Below, in pieces: positions 53,712-61,926 of a stretch of 64,000 nucleotides of DNA. The notes under the pieces were generated by a model. The model was not told where the DNA came from and searched no databases. It was given only the letters and a program-made list of their open reading frames with translations. Position 1 is the first letter of the stretch, and the number at the start of each line of letters is the position of its first letter. The stretch comes from DASRFR01 sp035651455 (GTDB lineage Bacteria > Acidobacteriota > Terriglobia > Terriglobales > Acidobacteriaceae): assembly GCA_035651455.1 (NCBI GenBank), contig DASRFR010000025.1, positions 1 through 64,000 on the forward strand. Reading direction: 5' to 3'. Made by a program: the position numbers and the translations under genes.

Positions 53712-54710
53712 TTAGATGACGTTAGCGGCTCTGAGGATTTTGCGAGTGACGCCGGTCAAAGGAATGGCCGCCAGCCGAGTGCAAGCAATCCTCTGCCCCT
53801 TGCTGCCGGCGGGCACCTCCCCTTCAGCCACTCTGACGGTGTAATCCGTAACGGTTACGGAGTGCTTCAGTGTCCATCGCGCATTTCCATTCAGGTCGGC
53901 AATTTCCGGCAGTTCCCACATGCCTGCCATAAGCGCAGCCCCCTTGGGACGGCGCACTAGGAAAACGGAATCATGGCGGCAATCCAGGAGGAAAGAAATG
54001 TCCTGCTTACGGCGCGCCTGTCGCCGGGGTTTCGTTAAGGGGCCTTTGGCGCGGCAGAGACTTGCCAGGGGGCACAGCAGGCATTTCGGGTCGCGAGGCA
54101 AGCAGACCGTCGCACCGAGTTCCATCATCGCCTGATTGAAATCGCCCGGCGCGCGGCGGCCCAATAGAGCTTCGGCCATGGCCCAAACTTGCTCCCGAGG
54201 CAGTTCCCTACCACACATGCGCTCGGTGACGCGCTGGACGTTCCCGTCGACCACAGGGACTGGTTCACCGAAGGCGATGCTCGCGATTGCCCCCGCGGTA
54301 TACCGGCCGATTCCCGGCAGAGTGCGCAAAGCCTCTGCTGTTGCCGGGAGTCGCCCATTATGTGAACGCAACATTTCCTTTGCGGCCTGATGCATCATCC
54401 GCGCACGGCGGTAGTAGCCGAGCCCACTCCAACACGCGAGCACCGACGACAGCGGAGCGCTTGCCAACGCCTGCACATCCGGAAAGCTTCGAACAAATCG
54501 AGCGTAGTACTCGACGACGACCGCGACGCGCGTTTGCTGCAGCATTATCTCCGAGACCCAGATACGGTAGGGGTCGCGGGTAGAACGCCAGGGGAGATCC
54601 CGCTGATTCGCGGCATACCAGCGGAGCAGGCGTCGACGAAAGAGCCTTGAATCATGCGCTGAGAATACCCCTGAATCAACAATCGCGTTTTTCCCAGCTG
54701 AGCCAATCAC
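53712..54710 (-). CDS. mutY: A/G-specific adenine glycosylase
   Basis: Removes adenine mispaired with 8-oxoguanine. The helix-hairpin-helix region (PGIGRYTAGAIASIAFGEPVPVVDGNVQR, catalytic Asp) and SEIMLQQTRV (catalytic Glu) are present. The 4Fe-4S ligands fit Cys-x6-Cys-x2-Cys-x5-Cys (CLPRDPKCLLCPLASLC). A C-terminal NUDIX-like domain follows (from about residue 225). Length 332 is normal. The extreme N-terminus before DSRLFRRRLLRWY is not clearly conserved, so a later start is possible. Confidence 0.95.
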   Translation of the reverse strand: MIGSAGKNAIVDSGVFSAHDSRLFRRRLLRWYAANQRDLPWRSTRDPYRIWVSEIMLQQTRVAVVVEYYARFVRSFPDVQALASAPLSSVLACWSGLGYYRRARMMHQAAKEMLRSHNGRLPATAEALRTLPGIGRYTAGAIASIAFGEPVPVVDGNVQRVTERMCGRELPREQVWAMAEALLGRRAPGDFNQAMMELGATVCLPRDPKCLLCPLASLCRAKGPLTKPRRQARRKQDISFLLDCRHDSVFLVRRPKGAALMAGMWELPEIADLNGNARWTLKHSVTVTDYTVRVAEGEVPAGSKGQRIACTRLAAIPLTGVTRKILRAANVI

Positions 54711-54893
54711 GCTTTTGTACCTCAGAGACGTTCAACACTGCACCGCAGCATGCTTCAGCTTGCAACAGTTCACAACGCAAGAAGCATCACAAAACTATCT
54801 GAGATCAACAACGTCCTCTATGGAAGACGGCGCGGGCAACGTGATCTCGGCTTCCGGAAGAATGCTACCCGTCCGGCGGCAACGGACGAATAC

Positions 54894-55352
54894 TTATTTT
54901 CCCTCTGGCCTGAGCACGGAATGCGCAATCTGCACCCAGCCCTTCTTCTGTTGCTGCCAGATGGTGAGAACTCGTTGCGGAGTTCCGCCTGTGTCTTGCG
55001 CGTCGCTCTCCCGGCTCAGGACAAGGTTGTAGGCGACCACGAAGGTGTTGCCATTCAACTCCGTTTGGACATCGCCGAGGCTAAAATCGCGCACTTGCAA
55101 AGCTTTGAGGTATTCCAGCATGGCCGCGTGATTCAAAACACCGGACGAAGTGATGGCCACAAAATTGGAAGCGAGGTGAGCCTCGACATCTTTCCAATCT
55201 TTTCTCTGGACCTGCGTCCAGAAGACACGCTCGAGATCTTCTCCGCCGGTCGCGTCGGCAATCGACTTTGCGGGCCGATCTTTATACACCGTACAACTGC
55301 AGCAAATCAGCAACGCGAGAAGCGCCGCGACGACGGCCGATCGTTTCGTCAT
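54894..55352 (-). CDS. Exported NTF2-like (DUF4440-type) protein, 152 aa
   Basis: ATG at 55352 opens a signal peptide (VVAALLALLICCSC); the three Cys residues at the end do not make a canonical lipobox, so lipid attachment is uncertain. The mature part (VFWTQVQRKDWKDVEAHLASNFVAITSSGVLNH...VLTIWQQQKKGWVQIAHS) is an NTF2-like cone fold of the DUF4440/SnoaL type. No catalytic residue can be named. The longest frame begins at 55406 without a site. Confidence 0.75.
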   Translation of the reverse strand: MTKRSAVVAALLALLICCSCTVYKDRPAKSIADATGGEDLERVFWTQVQRKDWKDVEAHLASNFVAITSSGVLNHAAMLEYLKALQVRDFSLGDVQTELNGNTFVVAYNLVLSRESDAQDTGGTPQRVLTIWQQQKKGWVQIAHSVLRPEGK

Positions 55353-55517
55353 GCCGGGATTGTAGCGCAGGCCGGTCTGTGGGAAGACAGTAAGCCGGAG
55401 TGCCACTTGATATGCTCAGGGATTGACCAGGGCAGGGGGAGCACGAAATAATGTCCCTGCCTGGTGTCCGCAACCCGTGCGTGAAAGGTGTCACGCTCGA
55501 AAAATCGCAGGAGTCCT

Positions 55518-55739
55518 ATGAACTTCGACCGCAAGGTGGAAGACGCCTCGTCGCGCGTCAATCGCTCAATTGGGAACGTTGTCGAGTGCCTGGAGAAAGA
55601 GACCGCGGAGATGGTGAACTACCTCAACGACGAGGTCATTCCTGCGGTGCGGTCGCACTCGACCAAGGCGCTGCGAACCGCAGCCGAGAAATTGGCTTAC
55701 ATGGCCGATTACCTCGACCAGAGAAAGTCGCCGCAGTAG
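55518..55739 (+). CDS. Small helical protein, 73 aa
   Basis: AGGAG stands 4 nt before the ATG, and the product MNFDRKVEDASSRVNRSIGN...KALRTAAEKLAYMADYLDQ is entirely amphipathic helix with no hydrophobic segment. This resembles phasin or YtxH-type helical envelope proteins, but I do not claim a family. The RlpA-like lipoprotein gene follows, with start codons 41 bp after this stop, so the two may be coupled. Confidence 0.65.
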   Translation: MNFDRKVEDASSRVNRSIGNVVECLEKETAEMVNYLNDEVIPAVRSHSTKALRTAAEKLAYMADYLDQRKSPQ

Positions 55740-55780
55740 ACGGCCATTCACCTGCGCGATTCTCGGGCATTCTCGCTGGC

Positions 55781-56482
55781 ATGGCCTTGGCAATGCTAGC
55801 GACGGCCTGCAGCAGTCATAAACAAGCGCCCGTCGATCTTCCACCGCCCCCTGCTATCCAGCAGCCCGCCGCAATTCCCAGCACGTCTGCTGACGCCAGC
55901 GCGGAAAACCGGCATCCGTCCCGACCCAAACCGCCGTTATACGTGGAGACCGGAATGGCGAGTTGGTATGGGGCGCCATATAACAAGCGCCGAAGCTCGG
56001 ATGGCAAGATCTACAACATGAATGCTATGACCGCAGCCCACCGAACCCTGCCACTCGGTACCGTGGTGCGCGTCACCAACACGATGACCGGCCGTTCGGC
56101 GGTGGTGCGAATCACGGATCGCGGACCTTTCGTGAAAGGCAGAATAGTGGATCTCTCTCTGGCGGCCGCGAAAGCCACCGATGTATGGCGTCCCGGTACC
56201 GCCCTGGTAAAACTGCAGGTGCTGGAAGCGCCGGCCCCGCTCGATATGGGAGGGCGATGGGCTGTCCAGATTGGCGCCTTTCAGAAAGCAAAAAGCGCGG
56301 ACAAAGTGGTGGATCACCTCTCACACAAGTACCACGATGCAAGGGTGCTCAGCTTCCCCAGTCCGGTCGGCGACTGGTGGGTGCGGGTACGCGTACCCGA
56401 AGATGACCGGCACGAGGCGGAAGAAATCGCCCAGCATACCGATACTCCGGAAGGTTCGATTTTCCTGGTGCGGCTGGACTGA
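55781..56482 (+). CDS. rlpA: RlpA-like lipoprotein with C-terminal SPOR domain, 233 aa
   Basis: The RlpA barrel is clear (ETGMASWYGAPYNKRRSSDGK, AAHRTLPLGTVVRVTNTM, VRITDRGPFVKGRIVDLSLAAAKA). The C-terminus is a SPOR domain (RWAVQIGAFQKAKSADKVVDHL...VRVPEDDRHEAEEIA) that binds denuded glycan strands at the septum. Together these fit a septal lytic transglycosylase. The lipobox LATAC needs the start at 55781, but then the signal is only nine residues before Cys10, too short for export. The frame is open upstream to 55451 with no obvious better start. So the true start, or a frameshift, needs care. Confidence 0.85.
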   Translation: MALAMLATACSSHKQAPVDLPPPPAIQQPAAIPSTSADASAENRHPSRPKPPLYVETGMASWYGAPYNKRRSSDGKIYNMNAMTAAHRTLPLGTVVRVTNTMTGRSAVVRITDRGPFVKGRIVDLSLAAAKATDVWRPGTALVKLQVLEAPAPLDMGGRWAVQIGAFQKAKSADKVVDHLSHKYHDARVLSFPSPVGDWWVRVRVPEDDRHEAEEIAQHTDTPEGSIFLVRLD

Positions 56483-56671
56483 CCGAGGCCTTGAGCCATT
56501 CGTTACGGTCCCGGCTTTGCGGTGCGACATAAGCTGAAAGCTCAGGCGAGTGCTCCGATCGGTTGCCCCCTACACACGCTGCCTTCTCTGGAGTATGCTG
56601 TGGTACTCCCCGGGTCAACACGGTCCCAATAAATTTTGTCGCTGAAGCGAAGGTCGTTGCAAAACTCCAAC

Positions 56672-57013
56672 ATGAATGATTGTCTTTTCTGCCGCATTAT
56701 CCAGGGCGAAGTTCCAACCAAGAAGGTGTACGAAGACGAGCACACGTTTGCCTTTGAGGATATCCGTCCGCAAGGCCCGACTCATGTGCTGGTGGTGCCC
56801 AAAAAGCACATACGAGGTTTGAAGGAAGCAGAGCCGGAGGATGCGGAGGCGGTGGGTCGATGTCATCTCACGGCAGCGCTGATCGCGCGCCGGCGTGGCA
56901 TTGAGGATGGGTACCGGACGGTGCTGAACGTGGGACCCGGCGCAGGTCAGTCAGTTTTTCACCTGCACGTGCACTTGATTGGCGGTCGTCCGCTGCAATG
57001 GCCGCCCGGGTAA
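56672..57013 (+). CDS. HIT-family protein, 113 aa
   Basis: MNDCLFCRIIQGEVPTKKVYEDE opens the protein and the histidine triad is HLHVHLIGG near the C-terminus. These are purine-nucleotide phosphoramidase-type hydrolases of broad substrate range. CxxC at residues 4 and 7 is the usual zinc pair of the PKCI subgroup. ATG at 56672 is preferred to 56636 because it opens the conserved part. It ends 53 bp from the convergent receiver-like gene. Confidence 0.93.
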   Translation: MNDCLFCRIIQGEVPTKKVYEDEHTFAFEDIRPQGPTHVLVVPKKHIRGLKEAEPEDAEAVGRCHLTAALIARRRGIEDGYRTVLNVGPGAGQSVFHLHVHLIGGRPLQWPPG

Positions 57014-57066
57014 CCGGGTCGAGAACGGAGTGAACGGAAGCACCCGTCCGTCGAAGTTCTCGCCCG

Positions 57067-57735
57067 CTACTGCTGGGGCTGCTGCGGTGGCTGCGCCTCG
57101 GGCTGTTCGTCCGGCGCTCCGTGCCGACGCAATAACTGCGGCAGGTTTTGTGAGAACGCAGAGCGCGGCAGCACCATGTCGCACCCCACCTCGTGCGCCT
57201 TCTGCTTCAGGTCTCCCTGAACGTGAGAAAGAAATCCGATGATCGAGGTTCCCTTCTTCAGCTTGCTTTTCAGCTTGGGAATCAGAGTCAGCGGCTTGGC
57301 ATTCGCGTTGTTCAGGTCGAAGATGATCAGAGAGGGCTTCTCTTCCCCGTTCTGTTTCATCTTGTCCATGAGTTCTTTGTCGTTTTTAACGAACTCGACT
57401 TTGACGTTCAGCTTGCGCGCCGTCTCCTGAATCTTCGCCATGAAGAAGAGGTCATCAACGAAAGCGAAGATACGCGAGTTGCCGTTGTGCCCCGCAGGCA
57501 GCGGCTCGGGCTCGGATGGCTTGTAGGAAGGGCCGAAACCAGGCCGCCGTCGCCCTCCGTGGCCGGCGTTGTCGCCGGAGCGATAGTTGTGATCCATGGG
57601 AGCGGTGTAGATACCGCCATGATTCTGGCGATCGCGGCCCATGGGGCCGCTCCCGCGGTGGCTTGGCGGACGACGTCCGCGCCGCCGTCTGTTTCTCCCT
57701 CCGCCTCCGGAGGGACGTCCCGGTCCTGCATTCAT
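57067..57735 (-). CDS. Receiver-like domain protein with Gly/Arg-rich N-terminus, 222 aa
   Basis: Residues 1-80 or so are of low complexity: GGGGRNRRRRGRRPP, HRGSGPMGRDRQNHGG and RSGDNAGHGGRRRPGFGP, the Arg-Gly-rich type that binds RNA in eukaryotes. Residues of about 87-200 form a CheY-like alpha/beta domain: FAFVDDLFFMAKI, PSLIIFDLNNA, TSIIGFLSHVQGD and DMVLPRSAFSQNLPQLL. The acidic pocket (VDD) and the usual phospho-Asp strand (IIFDL) are kept, while the rest is diverged, so phosphorylation is possible but unproved. The C-terminus is Gln/Pro-rich. Confidence 0.8.
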   Translation of the reverse strand: MNAGPGRPSGGGGRNRRRRGRRPPSHRGSGPMGRDRQNHGGIYTAPMDHNYRSGDNAGHGGRRRPGFGPSYKPSEPEPLPAGHNGNSRIFAFVDDLFFMAKIQETARKLNVKVEFVKNDKELMDKMKQNGEEKPSLIIFDLNNANAKPLTLIPKLKSKLKKGTSIIGFLSHVQGDLKQKAHEVGCDMVLPRSAFSQNLPQLLRRHGAPDEQPEAQPPQQPQQ

Positions 57736-58092
57736 AGGTTCTCTTGATTCGATCTCAATTTATTTCGAAGGGTCCGTTTCAGTACCGCTCATTGGATCGT
57801 TCTTCGGGTGGTGCCAGCCTCACGCACAAACTTTTACAAACGCAAAAAACTGTGCGATCGGAAAGTTCACTCGTTGATGATCTTGTCCGTCTTGGCGCCT
57901 GGAGCTATGGGGCGCAGAGGCCAGCACGGGAGCGTGGCCGTTTGGGAACGAAATAATGTTAATCGCACCCTAGGATTCTGTGCAAGTCCAAAGTAGTTGT
58001 AGATATGCACAGAAGTTACTGTAGTTTTTGCTCCCACTCTCAACCGCCTGGCAGCCGTATAATTTTTCTGCCTTCCCTAGGTGGCGGCCGTT
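57736..58092. other. Divergent intergenic region with a TATAAT box
   Basis: 357 bp between divergent genes, AT-richer than the surroundings. The plus-strand TATAAT at 58058-58063 lies 30 bp before the ATG at 58093. No ORF is supported. Confidence 0.5.
58058..58063 (+). promoter_or_regulatory. Perfect -10 box upstream of the exported gene at 58093
   Basis: TATAAT, without a matching -35 at 16-18 bp (the nearest TTG-type box is 24 bp away). Confidence 0.4.
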
Positions 58093-58353
58093 ATGCATTT
58101 CCCTGGCACCTTCTCGCTGCTGCTGGGCGTCGTCATTGCCGTACCAGCTCCGCTGCCGGCGCAAGGCCAGCCGTTAACGAAACCCAAGACGCAGGCGGGA
58201 GCCGCAGGTAAGCCCGCTCGGCCCAAGCTTACTCCGCAACAGGAACGCGGGTATCAGATGCTGGAATCGGCAGAAGCCGAGGCATCCGGCTTACAACCCG
58301 ACATGCGAGCATTTCTGCTGTCATCCGCAAGGAATGCAATCGCTCGATCCTAG
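58093..58353 (+). CDS. N-terminal part of an exported protein, probably continued in the next frame
   Basis: Starts with a signal peptide (FSLLLGVVIAVPAPLPAQG) and runs 86 codons, ending QPDMRAFLLSSARNAIARS and a stop. Nothing in the short product looks complete. The next ORF, in another frame, overlaps its end and begins MQSLDPRLKGTSS. A single-base change near 58334-58353 would join them into one exported protein of about 325 residues, which is why I regard this as the 5' part of one gene. I do not recognise the family. Confidence 0.5.
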   Translation: MHFPGTFSLLLGVVIAVPAPLPAQGQPLTKPKTQAGAAGKPARPKLTPQQERGYQMLESAEAEASGLQPDMRAFLLSSARNAIARS

Positions 58354-59068
58354 GTTGAAAGGCACTTCGTCCGCGACCAGCACAGGATCCGGGTACGAAT
58401 CCATAAGCTATACCACCGCGACCGATTCCGCGACTGATAGCGCCGTTACGGCGACGCAGCGCGCGTTGGACGAAATAAAACAGCAACTGTTCAACATTTC
58501 CGAGGAGGCCCGCAAGGATCCGAAGCGGGCTTTGGCGCACGCCATGACTTTGCCGGATGCCAAGGTAGCTGGGATATTCTCGCCGAGAGTGAGAGGCTTG
58601 TTCAATGTGGCCAGGCTGACTACACACTCGGATCCTCACGTGTCAAAGACCGCTCTTGAGGAATTGCGTAAGCATGTTGAGAACGTGGATTTCTTTGAAT
58701 GGGGAGACAGACTGATTCAAGCGACCGAAGTTTACCAGCAAATGGGCGATTTGGACGATGCTAAGAAAACGCTCACGGAAGCCGCCAAGGCAGCTGACAA
58801 GATGTACGAGCGGGATTCAAATGCCGACGATCCCAATCTCGCCTTCAAAGGAACGTGGCCGTCGGCCAATCTCTACTGGGCATGCATTCGCCTGGGCGCC
58901 GGAGTTTCGCCGGATCTTGCCAACCAAACCCTGGCGGGAATCGATGATCCTGAAATCGCAGCCTACGAGCGGGTCTCGTACGCGCTGACCCTTATCGGAA
59001 AGAGCCACGACTGGATCGAAATGGCAGAACAGCACAAAGACGGCGACGGTACGATCGCTTTCCACTAG
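58334..59068 (+). CDS. Helical protein of unknown function, second half of a probable frameshifted gene, 244 aa
   Basis: The product has no signal peptide of its own and AAGGA stands directly against its ATG, too near for normal initiation. It contains helix-rich segments (LDEIKQQLFNISEEARKDPKRALAHAMTLPD, FFEWGDRLIQATEVYQQMGDLDDAKKTLTEAAKAADKMYERD) like TPR or solenoid proteins. The overlap of 20 bp with the preceding exported ORF and the +1 shift between them suggest a frameshift or sequencing error; programmed shifting is less likely because no slippery run is visible. Confidence 0.6.
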   Translation: MQSLDPRLKGTSSATSTGSGYESISYTTATDSATDSAVTATQRALDEIKQQLFNISEEARKDPKRALAHAMTLPDAKVAGIFSPRVRGLFNVARLTTHSDPHVSKTALEELRKHVENVDFFEWGDRLIQATEVYQQMGDLDDAKKTLTEAAKAADKMYERDSNADDPNLAFKGTWPSANLYWACIRLGAGVSPDLANQTLAGIDDPEIAAYERVSYALTLIGKSHDWIEMAEQHKDGDGTIAFH

Positions 59069-59123
59069 TTCACGTCCACTACAAGACAAAGCGAGGGAAG
59101 AGAAGCTGGGTCCCGCACGCCTG

Positions 59124-60425
59124 TTAGCTGCTCAGGCTGCTCACTTCGCGCGCCCACCGCATTGCGTCCCAATAAAAGTCGGCAATTGTGCTGTCCTGCA
59201 GGTGCAGGCGTTGGGCCAACGTGGCGACTTCCTGCCACTCTCCCGATTCCTGCGCCAGCATGAGCTGGTAAAGAGGACGCAACGGACTAGGCTGTCCCAA
59301 CAGCACGGTCTTGGTCTCCTGGTCGACTGGGACCTTCTCCAGCACCTTTGCAATGGGTATGTCCAGGATGGCATCCATGAGCGATAGCAATCCGAGGAAG
59401 AAAAGGTCGGCGTCCCCCACCTTCGCGCGGGAACCGAGCAATTCGCAAAAGCGCGCGCGGACCAGGGCATTCAACACCACTTCGCTCGACCTTTGCTGTG
59501 CAGCTCCAATGGTCGCCACGAGTTGAACCCAGCGGCGAATTTCCCTCTCACCCAGCATGGAGAGCGCGTGCCGCACCGAGTGGATTTCGGAACCAAAACT
59601 GAAAATTGCGGAATTCAGATAGCGCAGCAGCCGATAACACAGTGAGACTTCAGACTTGATGAGCTTCTCGATTTTTCGCAAATCCAGTTCCACCCCCGAT
59701 ACGGCCTGGAGCATGCGGATATAGTTGATACGGTTTTCCGGAACTTCCTGGGTGGTCAGCACTTCAGGCTTGCGAAAGAAATATCCCTGGAAATAGTGAA
59801 ATCCTTGTTGCTTCGCGATCTGGAATTCCTCCCTGGTCTCGACTTTCTCCGCCAACATCCGACAGTGCGAGGGGGCATAGCGCTTGATCATCGCGGCACG
59901 CTGCTGTTCGGTGGTGAGTCTCAGGTCCACCTTGATGATGTCAGCCAAGTCGCTCATGCCCTCGCGGGGATCGTTATTGATGAAGTCATCGAGGGCAATC
60001 CTGTATCCTGCCTGCTTCAGCTGACGGCACGCCCCTAGCACTTCGGCATCCGGTTCAATCGTCTCAAGCACTTCTACGACGGTAAGATTGGGCGGCAGAA
60101 GCCGGACATGGCCTTGCATCAGCACGTCGCGGGTACAATTCACAAACGCCAGCCTTCCGGTGCAAAGTGTGTCAAGACCAACCAGGATCGAACTATCCAG
60201 CGTCGAACGCGCTGCCAGGTCCGGGTCGGCGGCATGGAAATAATTTTCAAAGCCGTCCCGGAAAAGCAGTTCATAGCCGAAGACCTGTTCTTTGCTGTCC
60301 AGGATCGGCTGCCGCGCCACAAACCGGAGCCCATCGATCTTGCGGCGAGGGTCAGCGCAGTCGGACACGTGAGGTGTCATCACCTCGTACATCGGCATCG
60401 CCCCCGAAAAGATTACGGGCAACAT
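59124..60425 (-). CDS. EAL-HDOD (YuxH-like) signalling protein, about 433 aa
   Basis: An EAL-like phosphodiesterase domain comes first: GYELLFRDG (EAL position), FVNCTRD, VVEVLETI, IALDDF, IIKVDLR, AEKVET and QGYFF. The Asn, Glu, both Asp, Lys and Glu of the EAL active site appear present, although EAL itself reads ELL. An HDOD domain follows (about 240-400: LIKSEVSLCYRLLRYLNSAIFSF...VRHALSMLGEREIRRWVQLV). COG3434 proteins of this make-up act in c-di-GMP-linked signalling. The start is unclear: ATG at 60425 is used, with the frame open to 60473 and other ATG codons at 60401 and nearby. Confidence 0.85.
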   Translation of the reverse strand: MLPVIFSGAMPMYEVMTPHVSDCADPRRKIDGLRFVARQPILDSKEQVFGYELLFRDGFENYFHAADPDLAARSTLDSSILVGLDTLCTGRLAFVNCTRDVLMQGHVRLLPPNLTVVEVLETIEPDAEVLGACRQLKQAGYRIALDDFINNDPREGMSDLADIIKVDLRLTTEQQRAAMIKRYAPSHCRMLAEKVETREEFQIAKQQGFHYFQGYFFRKPEVLTTQEVPENRINYIRMLQAVSGVELDLRKIEKLIKSEVSLCYRLLRYLNSAIFSFGSEIHSVRHALSMLGEREIRRWVQLVATIGAAQQRSSEVVLNALVRARFCELLGSRAKVGDADLFFLGLLSLMDAILDIPIAKVLEKVPVDQETKTVLLGQPSPLRPLYQLMLAQESGEWQEVATLAQRLHLQDSTIADFYWDAMRWAREVSSLSS

Positions 60426-60488
60426 TACCTTTGACCCCGCGGCATAATCGGTTCTGACACTTTGTGATCGCAAGCCCTCGCAAGCACC

Positions 60489-60507
60489 GCAGGGTCTTTG
60501 ACCCTGC
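60489..60507 (+). other. Strong hairpin 12 bp before a start codon
   Basis: GCAGGGTC (60489-60496), loop TTT, GACCCTGC (60500-60507): a perfect 8-bp stem directly in front of the membrane protein gene at 60520. It lies where a ribosome-binding site is expected, and no other site is visible. Confidence 0.5.
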
Positions 60508-60519
60508 TAACATCGCGCT

Positions 60520-61470
60520 ATGACCGCATTGGGAATCGCCATCACCCTATTCACCGCGCTGGTGCTGGTAATCGAGTTCCGGCGGCACCAGAAAATTGCT
60601 CTTCCACCCTATGGCTGGAGTGCAGCTACTCTGTTGGTAGTGGCGGAAATCCTCATGTTTCGCGGAGTGCGCCCAATTTCGGTCTACTTCACGCCCATTG
60701 CGTGGACAACCTATATTTTTCTCGCAGATGCTGGGGTGTACGCCATGCGCGGAGAATCCCGCATGCATCGCGCACCGCGGGAATTGCTAAACATCGCGCT
60801 ACTCTCAGTTCCGCTCTGGCTAATTTTCGAGGCTTACAATCTGCGCCTGCAGAACTGGACCTATGTGGGTGTGCCGCAACAGCTTGGGCTTGAACTGTTA
60901 GGCTACGGCTGGTCATTCGCGACCATAACTCCCGGTATCCTGGAAACCGCTGACCTGATCGAGGCATTCGGCTGGTTTCATCCCACAAAGCCCGCGCGCA
61001 TGTCACGGCAGCTCGAGTTCGTGATGATGGCCCTTGGCGCATGTTGCCTGATAGTTCCTGTTGTCGTTCCACAAGACCTCGCCCGCTATTTGTTCGTTCT
61101 GGTGTGGCTTGGAGTCTTTTTTCTGCTCGATCCGATGAACCATTGGCTCCGCCTGCCGTCGATTCTCGGCGATTTCGAAGCGGGCCGCCGCAGCCGATTT
61201 TATTCATTGCTGCTGTCCGGATTCGTATGCGGATGGTTCTGGGAATTCTGGAACTATTGGGCCACAGCCAAGTGGTACTACATCTTTCCCATGTTCCAGA
61301 ATTTGAAGATTTTTGAGATGCCCGCGCCCGGTTTTCTTGGATTCCTGCCGTTCGCGCTGGAATGCTTTGTCATGTGTATTACCGCTCAATGGCTGGTCGG
61401 CAGGCTTAAATCCGGCCACAAATCAGTTTCATCGGAACAACCTCGGAGCCAGAGTACAGCTTTGCGCTGA
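60520..61470 (+). CDS. Multi-pass membrane protein of unknown function, 316 aa
   Basis: About eight hydrophobic helices (for example LGIAITLFTALVLVIEF, ELLNIALLSVPLWLIFEAYNL and LVWLGVFFLLDPMNHWL). Aromatic-rich loops (FRGVRPISVYFTPIAWTTYIF, SGFVCGWFWEFWNYWATAKWYYIFP) resemble nothing I can name. Length and helix count are like small enzymes or carriers in the membrane. It starts 12 bp after a strong hairpin. The gene stands divergent from the EAL-HDOD gene. Confidence 0.75.
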   Translation: MTALGIAITLFTALVLVIEFRRHQKIALPPYGWSAATLLVVAEILMFRGVRPISVYFTPIAWTTYIFLADAGVYAMRGESRMHRAPRELLNIALLSVPLWLIFEAYNLRLQNWTYVGVPQQLGLELLGYGWSFATITPGILETADLIEAFGWFHPTKPARMSRQLEFVMMALGACCLIVPVVVPQDLARYLFVLVWLGVFFLLDPMNHWLRLPSILGDFEAGRRSRFYSLLLSGFVCGWFWEFWNYWATAKWYYIFPMFQNLKIFEMPAPGFLGFLPFALECFVMCITAQWLVGRLKSGHKSVSSEQPRSQSTALR

Positions 61471-61533
61471 CCCGCCATTGGCGATCGCACTTGTATCCAC
61501 CACGGTAATTTTCCGTCTGCGTACCAACCCATC

Positions 61534-61926
61534 TTGTATACGCGGCGTCCAAGCGGAGTGGAACCTAGACTGTCCATTACCGCGTTCGCAAACCTGATTG
61601 TGATTTGCGGCTTAATTTTCTACGGTTTCGCGCTCTTCGCCGAGTACTACTCCAAAGGTCGGTGGGTAAAGAACATTACCCTGCTGCTGGCCGCGCTAGG
61701 CATGCTGGTTCTTGGCTTTGCACTGATTCTTACGCCGCCGAGCGCGGCGGCTATCGCCCAGCTTGCCCACACTAATCTCTGGCGGCTCCTTGTCGTAGCG
61801 AGCAGCACGTTGCTGCTCTGCGCCATTGTGGCGTTCGGGATGATCACTTACAGCAGGCCCTTGCGATTGTGGCATGAGCGCAGAATCGAAAGGCGTTTGA
61901 ATCGTGAAGTCCCGCGGATCTCCTGA
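61534..61926 (+). CDS. Small membrane protein, 130 aa, start uncertain
   Basis: Three or so hydrophobic segments (FANLIVICGLIFYGFALFAEYY, ITLLLAALGMLVLGFALILTP, LLVVASSTLLLCAIVAFGMITYS) with a basic tail (RPLRLWHERRIERRLNREVPR). The longest frame begins with a TTG at 61534, so the true start may be later, for example near 61585. It overlaps the Nramp-related gene by 23 bp, suggesting translational coupling. No family is recognised. Confidence 0.55.
   Translation: MYTRRPSGVEPRLSITAFANLIVICGLIFYGFALFAEYYSKGRWVKNITLLLAALGMLVLGFALILTPPSAAAIAQLAHTNLWRLLVVASSTLLLCAIVAFGMITYSRPLRLWHERRIERRLNREVPRIS

Noticed and set aside
54715..55451. Overlapping plus-strand ORFs facing the NTF2-like gene
   Set aside because: They lie opposite a gene with a clear signal peptide and fold, and have no site or motif of their own.
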